Source of the DNA: Caldiserica bacterium UBA4770
GTDB lineage: Bacteria > Caldisericota > Caldisericia > Caldisericales > Caldisericaceae
Assembly (NCBI GenBank): GCA_002403335.1
Contig: DHHO01000001.1
Location: 1 to 52,190 of the forward strand
Length of the DNA stretch: 52,190 nt
Direction of reading: 5' to 3'
The notes beneath the pieces were generated by a model. The model had not been told where the DNA came from and made no database searches. It saw only the letters and a list, made by a program, of their open reading frames with translations. Shown here piece by piece: positions 7,481 through 14,711 of the stretch. The position numbers and the translations under genes were made by a program. Each line of letters opens with the position of its first letter. Positions within the stretch are counted from its first letter, which is position 1.

Positions 7481-7978
7481 TTAATCTCCTGTCTTTCTTT
7501 GTCCGAGTTCTTTATCCAGCGTATAAAGTGAAATATTTGTTTCACCAAGGAGTTTGATTTTTTCAACGATTGCGAAAGTCTGCTCTTCTTCTTCGACCTG
7601 TTCACTAACAAACCATTGGAGGAAGTTTGATGTTGCATAGTCCTTTTCCATTATTGCAAGGTCAAGGATTCTCTGGATATTGTCAGAAATATATCTTTCA
7701 TGGTTATAAGCATCTTCAAAAGCCTGCAACAGAGATTGCCATGATGTTGGTGGCTCTTTAATTGCCTTTAATGACACCTTTCCATTTACCTTAGTGAGGT
7801 AATCTATGAATCTTTCTGCATGTTTCAGTTCCTCTCTGGACTGAGCTGAGAACCACCTTGCAATGCCTTTTAGATTGAGAGATTCAAAGTGCATTGCCAT
7901 TGCAAGGTAAAGATAGGCAGAATAGAATTCTCTGCCTATTTGCTCATTTATTTCATTTTGAATTGTGTCTTTAATCAT
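7481..7978 (-). CDS. ftnA: Ferritin (non-haem iron storage)
   Basis: This is a 165-aa four-helix ferritin. Ferroxidase ligands are in place: E17 (QIGREFYSAYLYL), E50 and H53 (SREELKHAERF), E94 (YNHERYI), Q127 and E130 (SEQVEEEE). The protein should form a 24-mer in the cytoplasm that oxidises Fe(II) and stores the mineral. The SD GGAGGT lies just before ATG 7978. It is the last gene of a run with two superoxide reductases and a flavodiiron protein. Sequestering iron limits Fenton chemistry, so the arrangement fits an oxygen-defence operon. Confidence 0.94.
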   Translation of the reverse strand: MIKDTIQNEINEQIGREFYSAYLYLAMAMHFESLNLKGIARWFSAQSREELKHAERFIDYLTKVNGKVSLKAIKEPPTSWQSLLQAFEDAYNHERYISDNIQRILDLAIMEKDYATSNFLQWFVSEQVEEEEQTFAIVEKIKLLGETNISLYTLDKELGQRKTGD

Positions 7979-7987
7979 TTTTACCTC

Positions 7988-8374
7988 CTAAAATTTTGTT
8001 ACCCATAAGCCATGTATGTTGCAATAAGCTCGTACTTCTGATACATCAGCTATATGAGCTCCAAAGTTAGCCTCGGGAGGATTTCCTGGTTTTAACTCAG
8101 TCCTGCAATTTTTGCCATCTTTTCTTATGACTTCAATCCACTCTATGTAGTGTGTTTCTTCCATTGGATGTGGAATTGAGCCAACCTTTATATGAATGCC
8201 ATTATCTCCCTGTTCTACTACCGGTTTATGTTTCTCATTTCCCTCTTCGGTGGATTTCTCCTTCATAAGTATCATTGGTTGACCACAGCATACAAGAGTT
8301 CCTCTTCCCTCATGAATCATCTCGACTGTATTTCCGCATACTTCGCATTTATAAATCTCATACTTTTTTGTCAT
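7988..8374 (-). CDS. dfx: Desulfoferrodoxin (two-domain superoxide reductase)
   Basis: The protein has 128 aa, the normal desulfoferrodoxin length. The N-terminal desulforedoxin domain binds an Fe(Cys)4 centre through C10, C13, C29 and C30 (CEVCG and VCCG). The C-terminal neelaredoxin domain carries the catalytic Fe(His)4Cys site: H49 (EKHKP), H69 and H75 (PHPMEETHYIEW), C118 and H121 (YCNIHGLW). Glu47 sits at the usual sixth-ligand position. It reduces superoxide to hydrogen peroxide without making oxygen, normally taking electrons from rubredoxin. It lies 9 bases from the ferritin gene and 9 from a second superoxide reductase, so the three are surely cotranscribed. Confidence 0.95.
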   Translation of the reverse strand: MTKKYEIYKCEVCGNTVEMIHEGRGTLVCCGQPMILMKEKSTEEGNEKHKPVVEQGDNGIHIKVGSIPHPMEETHYIEWIEVIRKDGKNCRTELKPGNPPEANFGAHIADVSEVRAYCNIHGLWVTKF

Positions 8375-8383
8375 ATGTCCTCC

Positions 8384-8767
8384 TTAAATTTTTAGTTCTT
8401 CTTCACTCTTCCATAAACCATGAATATTACAATAAGAATTTGCAATAAGCGTTCCATTTCCTTTCACTTTGAATGAGAATGTTATATCCGGTTCTGTAAA
8501 TACCCCACTTGTGTTTGGACCTTCTGTTGAGGCCCCGTGTGCGTTGAATGTGAACCTTCCTAATAGGTATGGGAATTTTGCACCTTCTTGCATGAAATAT
8601 ATCTCAATCCACTCTATGTGGTGCTCTGTTGTGTTCGGGTGTGGAATCTCTTTACCAACACTTACTCTTATTTTGACCTTATCTCCTTTTTCAAGGATTT
8701 CGATTGCTGGAATGTGCTTTTCTGCCTTCCAGTCCCCTGACTGGAACATTTTGTTTAAATCTATCAC
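8384..8767 (-). CDS. Neelaredoxin-type (one-domain) superoxide reductase
   Basis: The protein has 127 aa and only the catalytic superoxide reductase fold. Conserved site residues are E16 and H18 (AEKHIP), the histidines in IPHPNTTEHHIEW, and the Cys and His of YCNIHGLW near the C-terminus. No N-terminal desulforedoxin cysteines are present. Some anaerobes carry both forms, but direct tandem placement is less common. Activity should be superoxide reduction in the cytoplasm with rubredoxin or another small donor. The SD GGAGG precedes ATG 8767. Confidence 0.93.
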   Translation of the reverse strand: MIDLNKMFQSGDWKAEKHIPAIEILEKGDKVKIRVSVGKEIPHPNTTEHHIEWIEIYFMQEGAKFPYLLGRFTFNAHGASTEGPNTSGVFTEPDITFSFKVKGNGTLIANSYCNIHGLWKSEEELKI

Positions 8768-8814
8768 CTTTACCTCCTCATTTAAAATATTTCTAATTTA
8801 TTATAACAAAAATT

Positions 8815-9993
8815 TTAGGTAATTCCAAGAGACTTATGCATTGTATGAATTTTCTCAGCGAGTTTGTTAACCTTATCGAGGTCTTCTTCAGTTGGTAACC
8901 CTTTAATTTCGAGGGGTTCAATAAATTCCCCTTTAAAATTTGAGAGGTGTTGTGTAAGCCAGTTCACCGTTATGCTACCCCATCCATATGAATTTATAAT
9001 TCCCATAAATTTGGTCTTTGGTTTTGTTGCATTTAGGAAGATAGTGATGTAGGCTGTCAGGGGATGAGGGCCTGCAAGAACAGTAGGAGTTGCAATAACA
9101 ATTGTAGCAGAATCGACTGTTTTTATTGCAATTTCTCCTATATCAGCATGGGAGAGGTTAAATGGATATACGTCAATTCCCCTTTCCATAAGTGCTTCAG
9201 TAAGCTTTTCAACGATGACCTTTGTGCTTCCGTGCATTGATACATAGGGAATGACTACTTCATTTTTTACAGCATCAGAGACCCAATCTCTGTAAAGAGC
9301 TATAATAAAGTTTGGATCTGAATAAACCTGCCCATGACTTGGTGCAATGATTTTTATATCATACTCTTCCAGTTTTTTGAGGTTAGAACTGATGAAATTT
9401 CTGAAAGGCATCATAATTTCTGCATAGTATCTCTTTGCTGATTCTTCGGCTTTTGATAGGTCCTTTACGAATGTTTCAGGACTTGCTGTATGTGCTCCGA
9501 AGAAATCGCAACTAAAAAGAATCTTGTCCTCTGCAAGATAGGTGCACATTGTTTCTGGCCAGTGTACCCAGGGAGTAAAAATAAATTTTAATGTCCTGTC
9601 CCCGAGGGAAAGTATCTCCCCATCTTCTATAGTGATAAACCTTTCGGAAGGAATATGTAGAAGCTTGATAAGAAGCTCCATACATTTTTTGTTTGTAACA
9701 ACCCGAGCTTCTGGATTTGCTTCTAAAATATCCGGGATAGTTCCTGAATGGTCCTGCTCTGCATGGTTTGAAATAATGTAGTCGATTTTAAGCCCTTTAA
9801 ATTCTTTGAGGTGATTGATTAATTGCTCTTTTGTTGCTGGATCTACTGTATCAATTAAGGCTGTTTTTTCGCTGCCCATTATAAGGTATGCATTGTAGCT
9901 TGTCCCATCTGGTAAAGGAATAAGTTCATCGAAGAGTCTTCTGTCCCAGTGTATTGCTCCAACTGAATAAACGTTCTCTATAATTTTTTTCAT
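8815..9993 (-). CDS. fprA: Flavodiiron protein (oxygen or NO reductase, FprA/ROO type)
   Basis: The protein has 392 aa. The N-terminal metallo-beta-lactamase domain has diiron ligands H77, E79, D81 and H82 (NHAEQDHSG), H144 (WVHWPETM), D163 (SCDFFGAH) and a later His in IIAPSHGQVY. The C-terminal flavodoxin domain binds FMN through the SMHGSTK loop. There is no rubredoxin or flavin-reductase extension, so electrons must come from a separate donor. These enzymes reduce O2 to water or NO to N2O in anaerobes. It is the first gene of the leftward redox operon, with SD AGGAGG and a strong promoter overlapped by a palindrome. Confidence 0.94.
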   Translation of the reverse strand: MKKIIENVYSVGAIHWDRRLFDELIPLPDGTSYNAYLIMGSEKTALIDTVDPATKEQLINHLKEFKGLKIDYIISNHAEQDHSGTIPDILEANPEARVVTNKKCMELLIKLLHIPSERFITIEDGEILSLGDRTLKFIFTPWVHWPETMCTYLAEDKILFSCDFFGAHTASPETFVKDLSKAEESAKRYYAEIMMPFRNFISSNLKKLEEYDIKIIAPSHGQVYSDPNFIIALYRDWVSDAVKNEVVIPYVSMHGSTKVIVEKLTEALMERGIDVYPFNLSHADIGEIAIKTVDSATIVIATPTVLAGPHPLTAYITIFLNATKPKTKFMGIINSYGWGSITVNWLTQHLSNFKGEFIEPLEIKGLPTEEDLDKVNKLAEKIHTMHKSLGIT

Positions 9994-10010
9994 TGTCGCC
10001 TCCTGATAGA

Positions 10011-10039
10011 ATTCTAATATTAATGTTTGAATGTGTCAA
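10011..10039 (-). promoter_or_regulatory. Promoter of the redox operon
   Basis: On the minus strand TTGACA (10034-10039), a 17-nt spacer and TAGAAT (10011-10016) form a near-consensus sigma-70 promoter. The start codon of the flavodiiron gene is 18 nt past the -10 box, with the SD in between. Confidence 0.82.
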
Positions 10040-10044
10040 ACATT
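10022..10044. promoter_or_regulatory. Perfect 9-5-9 palindrome, probable operator shared by redox operon and cdaA
   Basis: Half-sites AATGTTTGA (10022-10030) and TCAAACATT (10036-10044) are exact inverted copies around ATGTG. The palindrome covers the -35 box and adjacent spacer of the leftward promoter. It also overlaps a weaker possible rightward promoter (TTGAAT 10027-10032, 16 nt, TAAGAT 10049-10054). Such placement is typical of a repressor site. The regulator is not encoded nearby and I do not recognise the motif as a known box. Confidence 0.65.
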
Positions 10045-10092
10045 GTTTTAAGATATATTTGCAAAAAAGCGCTGAAAATACAAAATATAGTG

Positions 10093-10929
10093 ATGGGAGG
10101 AATTTTAAATATATTCAAAGACATTACGTGGAGTACTGTAATGCTCACGGTGATAGATGTAGTGATAGTGAGCATTATATTTTACTTTGTACTTAGAGCG
10201 ATACAGCACACGCGGACTCTTCAACTGGCAGAGGGCATTGCACTCTATTTTATTGCGGTTGCCTTACTTGCCAGATTGAGCACCTCTCTAAATCTTGTGA
10301 CCTTTTCCTTTCTTATGAATGGTCTTCTTACGTTTTCTCTTAGTTTTTTGCCATTTCTTCTTGTAGTTGTCTTCCAGCCTGAACTAAGAAAGTGGTTTAC
10401 AGGCCTTGGAAAGGGAATTATGCTCCCTGAGACAAGCGAGAATGGGGAGGACTATAGAAACACGGTAGAAGAAATTGTTAAGAGTGTTAACTATATGTCA
10501 CTGAATAAGATAGGAGCAATCATTGTAGTTGAGAGGAGTATTCCACTAAATGATTATATTGAAACAGGCGTTCCTATTAACTCTCTTGTTAAGTCTGAAA
10601 TTCTGAATACGATTTTTTTTCCAAATACTGTTCTTCATGATGGCGCAGTTATTATAAGAAATGGGAGGATAGTTGCAGCTAGATGTGTTTTACCTCTTTC
10701 AATGGATAAAAGCTTCGATGAGAGTAATCTTGGTATCAGACACAGGGCAGCTGCGGGTATCTCAGAAGAAACAGATGCAATTTCAGTTGTTGTCTCGGAG
10801 GAGACAGGAATTATTTCGCTTGCAGTGAGGGGAAAGCTCACCAGATACTTAAGCCCTCTTGAATTAAGAGGGATGTTACTCGTTATGGCAAGGCCCGTGG
10901 AAGTGAAAGGACCGAAGGTAAAGAAATGA
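10093..10929 (+). CDS. cdaA: Diadenylate cyclase CdaA
   Basis: The protein has 278 aa. Three N-terminal membrane segments (about 15-35, 45-60 and 76-94) are followed by a DAC (DisA_N) domain with catalytic motifs DGA (183-185, HDGAVIIRNG) and RHR (216-218, LGIRHRAA). It makes c-di-AMP from two ATP at the membrane. The next gene is its usual partner CdaR, overlapping by ATGA. The start is uncertain: ATG 10093 is the first ATG in frame and matches the family N-terminus, but it has no SD. TTG 10027 and GTG 10090 are alternatives. A GGGAGG lies just inside the gene, too late for any normal start codon. Confidence 0.92.
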   Translation: MGGILNIFKDITWSTVMLTVIDVVIVSIIFYFVLRAIQHTRTLQLAEGIALYFIAVALLARLSTSLNLVTFSFLMNGLLTFSLSFLPFLLVVVFQPELRKWFTGLGKGIMLPETSENGEDYRNTVEEIVKSVNYMSLNKIGAIIVVERSIPLNDYIETGVPINSLVKSEILNTIFFPNTVLHDGAVIIRNGRIVAARCVLPLSMDKSFDESNLGIRHRAAAGISEETDAISVVVSEETGIISLAVRGKLTRYLSPLELRGMLLVMARPVEVKGPKVKK

Positions 10930-12107
10930 AGAACTTTTTAAGGAAAGTCCTTGATATAAGAGTTCTTTCGGTTATTTTTGCAATTGCTCTGTGGTATTAT
11001 GTTATTGGCGTACAGGGACCAACTATTGAGCGCTCATTTGAAGGAGTGCCTGTTGTCCCACTTAATATTCCTTCGGAGAGTTTCATTGTTAATGAGATAG
11101 AACCTGTTACTATCTATGCAGAGGGGCCAAGCAAGGTTATATTAGGGATAAAGCCAACAGATTTTACAGCCGTTGTGAATTTATCCGGAAAGGAAACAGG
11201 AGAATACTATCTTAATGTAGAGGTGCGTTCTCCTCTTTCTAATATAACAGTAGAAAGCTACACCCCCTCTACGGTAAAGGTTGAAATTGAGAAACTCTCC
11301 TCTATTACATTGCCTGTCAGTGTAGCATTTGAGAATGTTTCAGAGACCTTCTTCCCAGAGAATCCAAACGTCTTTCCATCAACGGTAACAGTTTTTGGGC
11401 CTGAGAGTCGTCTTAAGGACGTTGAAAAGGTATTTGTGAGCGTTGACCTAAAGAATGCGAAAGAGGGCGATTCCCTAAATCTACCTGTACAATTATCTGT
11501 GAAGGAGGGAACAGTTGAGAACCTTTATGTAAGTCCTTCAACGTGTATTGTGCAGCTGTTAAGTGCAAAGAATGAGGTGATTAATATTGTGCCTGTTATT
11601 CCTGATGTTATGGGTTCCCCTTATAGCGGATTTGGCATACGTTCTGTTTCAGTTACGCCTTCGACTATTACGTTGAGGGGCGATATTAAAATTGTGTCGC
11701 AGATTAAGAGCGTTAAAACAAAAACTGTAGATGTATCAAACCTTACTAAGAATACAGATATAAAAGTAGAGTTGGTTGTACCAGAGGGGGTAAGTGTAAT
11801 GGGGGAAACTCAGTGTACTGTGAGGGTTGGTATAGAGGCCTTTTCAACGAGAAGTTTCAAGATACTTCTTACAGTTCTTCATGGAAGCGACCGCACGGCA
11901 ACTACGAATATTGATGCAGTTGAACTTGTGCTTATAGGATTTAAGGATATACTTGATAGTTTTGACTATAGTGCTCTTAAAGTGAATGTTGATGCAACTA
12001 ATCTTTTGCCAGGGAGATATGAACTTCCAATAACTGTTTCGGGTCTTCCCTCTGGTGTTTTTGTGAGTACAATAAATCCTTCATCTGCGGAGGTGATAAT
12101 TTACTAA
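10926..12107 (+). CDS. cdaR: YbbR-repeat protein, CdaA regulator CdaR
   Basis: The protein has 393 aa. One membrane anchor at about residues 13-29 (VLSVIFAIALWYYVIGV) is followed by an extracytoplasmic region of about four YbbR-type beta repeats. Their recurring pattern is a strand ending in VPV or similar, then a late 'PSTVKVEI'-like segment (STVKVEI, STVTVFG, STITLRG, SSAEVII). In Gram-positive bacteria CdaR binds CdaA and modulates c-di-AMP synthesis. The start overlaps cdaA by 4 bases and the stop overlaps the next gene by one. The function is assigned from repeats and position, since YbbR repeats diverge quickly. Confidence 0.88.
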   Translation: MKNFLRKVLDIRVLSVIFAIALWYYVIGVQGPTIERSFEGVPVVPLNIPSESFIVNEIEPVTIYAEGPSKVILGIKPTDFTAVVNLSGKETGEYYLNVEVRSPLSNITVESYTPSTVKVEIEKLSSITLPVSVAFENVSETFFPENPNVFPSTVTVFGPESRLKDVEKVFVSVDLKNAKEGDSLNLPVQLSVKEGTVENLYVSPSTCIVQLLSAKNEVINIVPVIPDVMGSPYSGFGIRSVSVTPSTITLRGDIKIVSQIKSVKTKTVDVSNLTKNTDIKVELVVPEGVSVMGETQCTVRVGIEAFSTRSFKILLTVLHGSDRTATTNIDAVELVLIGFKDILDSFDYSALKVNVDATNLLPGRYELPITVSGLPSGVFVSTINPSSAEVIIY

Positions 12108-12613
12108 TGCTTAGATATGTTGAATATTTTGATGTTCCTGTTACTCTTGAAATAGAGAACGGAGTTGTCCAGAGGACTTATTTGAATATGAGATGCGGTA
12201 GAAAAGACCCTGAACTTGAAAGACTCCTCCTTGCGTTCTCAATGGGGGAAAGGAATGCCCTTAAGTTTTATATGGACAATCTTGAAGAAAAATTCAAAAG
12301 AATTTACGAAACAGCGATAAACATTTCCTTTGGCAGAGTATCTTCTTATGGAGATATTTCTCTTGCATGTTTTGGAACAAAAACTTATTCTCGTTTTGTA
12401 GGGATTACAATGAGGATGAACCCTCTGCCTATAATTATTCCGTGTCACAGGGTGATAAGAAGTGATGGACTGCCTGGTGGTTTCTCTGGCTCACCCGATT
12501 TGAAGGTATATCTGCTTAATAAAGAGGGGGTTGAGATAAGGGAAGGACATGTTGGAAAGGCATTTTTTACTCATCTCGAAACCAAAGGGGATCACTTCAA
12601 GGAAGTTTCTTAA
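12107..12613 (+). CDS. ogt: Methylated-DNA--protein cysteine methyltransferase
   Basis: The protein has 168 aa, the usual size for single-domain Ogt. The catalytic segment is IIIPCHRVIRSDG with acceptor C113. The helix-turn-helix before it has FGRVSSYGDIS, and GFSG follows the active site. It removes O6-alkyl groups from guanine in one suicidal transfer. The last 65 bases also encode the start of truB in another frame, an unusually long overlap. Its place between c-di-AMP genes and tRNA pseudouridine synthase looks like operon convenience rather than shared function. Confidence 0.92.
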   Translation: MLRYVEYFDVPVTLEIENGVVQRTYLNMRCGRKDPELERLLLAFSMGERNALKFYMDNLEEKFKRIYETAINISFGRVSSYGDISLACFGTKTYSRFVGITMRMNPLPIIIPCHRVIRSDGLPGGFSGSPDLKVYLLNKEGVEIREGHVGKAFFTHLETKGDHFKEVS

Positions 12614-13397
12614 TAAAGTACAGGATGCAATAGGGACTGAAAAGGTTGGACATGCAGGAACGCTTGATCCAATGGCGAGTGGTTTGCTTTTTATTGGTAT
12701 TGGGAAGGCCACAAAACTCATTCAGTATGTAAACCTTGAACCGAAGGAATATGTTGTTCAGATACAATTTGGTATAGAAACAGATACAAATGATATCACC
12801 GGAAAGGTTCTCAGGAATTGCCGTAAACCGGTTACTTTATATGAATTTATGAATGTCATTCAGGGCTTTAAGGGGAAATTTTTTCAGATGCCTCCTCTTT
12901 TTTCAGCAAAGAAAGTAAGTGGTATAGAGGCATATAAGTATGCACGAAAAGGAGAAGCTATCAATAAATTGAAGCCTGTTGAGGTAGAAATCTATGATAT
13001 CGAGGTAAAAAGTTTTCTCGAAAATACAGCTGTTTTGAGAATTTTGTGTTCTAAGGGTACATATATGAGGGCTCTTGCAAGGGATATCGGTATTAGACTT
13101 CAATCATGTGCTGTCATTTCAGGGATTACGAGGACAAGGCTTGGGAGGTTTACTATTTCGGATGCAACAACTCTTACAGAAATTGAGCGCGGTAATTTTT
13201 TAAGAGGCTTCTTCTCGGTCGACGATGTTTTAGACTTCTCTACCGTTTTACTTAAGAATAAAGCGCCATTTCTGAACGGTAATGAAATAATTCTCGAGAG
13301 GTTGATTGTTAAGGACAAGGAAGGCAGGTTGCTTGGAGTTGGAAAAGTGGAACAAAACTCTCTGAAACCAGAGAAGGTTATCTATGAAGATATTTAA
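12549..13397 (+). CDS. truB: tRNA pseudouridine(55) synthase TruB
   Basis: The protein has 282 aa. The N-terminus HFLLISKPKGITSRKFLNKV and the catalytic motif GHAGTLDPMASGLL (34-47, with D40) are diagnostic. Later conserved parts include FQMPPLFSAKKVSGIEAYKYARKG and CSKGTYMRALARDIG. It converts U55 of the T-loop of tRNAs to pseudouridine. ATG 12549 has GGAAGG just upstream and gives the normal N-terminus, so the 65-base overlap with ogt is real. The C-terminal domain (from about 230) is weakly conserved. ribF follows with a 14-base overlap, the usual truB-ribF neighbour pair. Confidence 0.94.
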   Translation: MLERHFLLISKPKGITSRKFLNKVQDAIGTEKVGHAGTLDPMASGLLFIGIGKATKLIQYVNLEPKEYVVQIQFGIETDTNDITGKVLRNCRKPVTLYEFMNVIQGFKGKFFQMPPLFSAKKVSGIEAYKYARKGEAINKLKPVEVEIYDIEVKSFLENTAVLRILCSKGTYMRALARDIGIRLQSCAVISGITRTRLGRFTISDATTLTEIERGNFLRGFFSVDDVLDFSTVLLKNKAPFLNGNEIILERLIVKDKEGRLLGVGKVEQNSLKPEKVIYEDI

Positions 13398-14304
13398 GTA
13401 TGGCGATACAATAGGAAGTAATAGTGCAGTAACCATAGGCATGTTTGACGGTGTTCATCTTGGTCATCAGCAGCTTATCCGAAGGACAGTAGAGATTGGA
13501 GATCTTTTTCATTTAACTCCGCTTGTTTACACCTTTGCAAATCACCCTTTGAAAGAGAAGAAAAGAGATTTTATAACAGTTCTTGAGGAGAGACTCTATC
13601 TTTTCGAACTTTATGGAATAGGTACTGCCTACCTTGCGGAACTTACTAATGGCTTCATGGCAATGAGAGCAAAGGATTTCATTGAAAATGAGCTTATTGA
13701 ACACCTAAATGCCAGGGCAGTGATTGTTGGGGAGAATTTCAGATTTGGGAAAAATAGAGAGGGAGACATTAATCTTCTTAAGAATATCGGCAGGGGGCTT
13801 GGAATTTGTGTAGAGGTTATACCTGTTTTAAAGTTAGGGGGAGAGGCAGTCAGTAGTTCCCTTATTTGTGATTACATCAAAAGAGGAAATATGGAAGGAT
13901 CATACAGGTTATTGGGGCATCATTTCTTCCTTACGGGAAATGTAGCTAAAGGAAAGGGGCTTGGACGGAAGATTGGATTTCCGACTGCGAATCTGAATTA
14001 TCTAAATGGAAGCAAGATCCTCCCTAAGACTGGAATTTATATTACTTCTGGGGAATTGGATGGAAAATTGCTCCCATCTGTCACAAATATCGGGTATAAC
14101 CCCACCTTTGATACGGATAATAGAATAAAGGTCGAGATTCATTTTTTTGATATGAGTGAGGACCTTTATGGGAAAGAGATTCGTCTTTATTTTCTCGAAA
14201 GAATCAGGGATGAGAAAAAGTTTGAAACAGCTTCGGCGCTTAGAGAGGCTATAAAAAAAGATGTGCAGGTAGCAAAGACATATTTCAGCAAAATCAATAA
14301 TTAA
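13384..14304 (+). CDS. ribF: Bifunctional riboflavin kinase / FAD synthetase
   Basis: The protein has 306 aa. The N-terminal adenylyltransferase domain has GMFDGVHLGHQQ (19-30) and VVGENFRFGKNREGD. The C-terminal kinase has GKGLGRKIGFPTANL and the strand-rich end GIYITSGELDG to VEIHFFD. It phosphorylates riboflavin to FMN and adenylates FMN to FAD, supplying the flavodiiron protein among others. Riboflavin import is encoded at 49583-50146 under an FMN riboswitch. It is the last gene of the cdaA operon, with a promoter for rpsO downstream. Confidence 0.94.
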   Translation: MKIFKYGDTIGSNSAVTIGMFDGVHLGHQQLIRRTVEIGDLFHLTPLVYTFANHPLKEKKRDFITVLEERLYLFELYGIGTAYLAELTNGFMAMRAKDFIENELIEHLNARAVIVGENFRFGKNREGDINLLKNIGRGLGICVEVIPVLKLGGEAVSSSLICDYIKRGNMEGSYRLLGHHFFLTGNVAKGKGLGRKIGFPTANLNYLNGSKILPKTGIYITSGELDGKLLPSVTNIGYNPTFDTDNRIKVEIHFFDMSEDLYGKEIRLYFLERIRDEKKFETASALREAIKKDVQVAKTYFSKINN

Positions 14305-14335
14305 TTAATCCAAAATCTTGGCAATCGTCGTTTTC

Positions 14336-14363
14336 TTGCATAAGTTGTCAAAAACATTATAAT
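14336..14363 (+). promoter_or_regulatory. Promoter of the rpsO-pnp operon
   Basis: TTGCAT (14336-14341), 16-nt spacer, perfect TATAAT (14358-14363). The untranslated leader would be about 70 nt. Leaders of rpsO often bind S15 protein, but I could not draw a convincing conserved fold here. Confidence 0.7.
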
Positions 14364-14443
14364 ATGTACGCTTTTAACAGAGGGTTTCGTAAGCTCCGGC
14401 GATTTTCTCTGCTAATTGCTTAAGAATATTACAGGAGGTAATA

Positions 14444-14710
14444 ATGATTACGAAAGAAGAAAAAGAAGAAGTTATTAAGAAGTTTCAAAGGCATGAGGGT
14501 GACACGGGTTCACCAGAGGTTCAAATTGCACTCCTCACATTAAGAATCGAGAATCTCACCGAGCATCTTAAATCGTTCAATAAAGACTATGCCTCGCGTA
14601 GAGGTCTATTCAAGCTTGTTGGAGAAAGAAGGAAGCTTCTTAACTATCTTAAGGAAACTGATAAGGCAAGATATGCCCAGCTTGTGAAAGAACTTAATTT
14701 GAGAGCGTAA
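14444..14710 (+). CDS. rpsO: 30S ribosomal protein S15
   Basis: The protein has 88 aa, the standard S15 length. The sequence fits the family throughout: IKKFQRHEGDTGSPEVQIALL, then TLRIENLTEHLKSFNKDYASR and RGLFKLVGERRKLLNYLKE. It binds 16S rRNA helices 20-22 early in 30S assembly. The SD AGGAGGT lies before ATG 14444. It is one base from pnp, the classic rpsO-pnp arrangement. Confidence 0.97.
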   Translation: MITKEEKEEVIKKFQRHEGDTGSPEVQIALLTLRIENLTEHLKSFNKDYASRRGLFKLVGERRKLLNYLKETDKARYAQLVKELNLRA

Positions 14711-14711
14711 T

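Noticed and set aside
14364..14443. S15 autoregulatory RNA in the rpsO leader
   Set aside because: The leader is long enough, but I could not build a three-way junction or pseudoknot with confidence.
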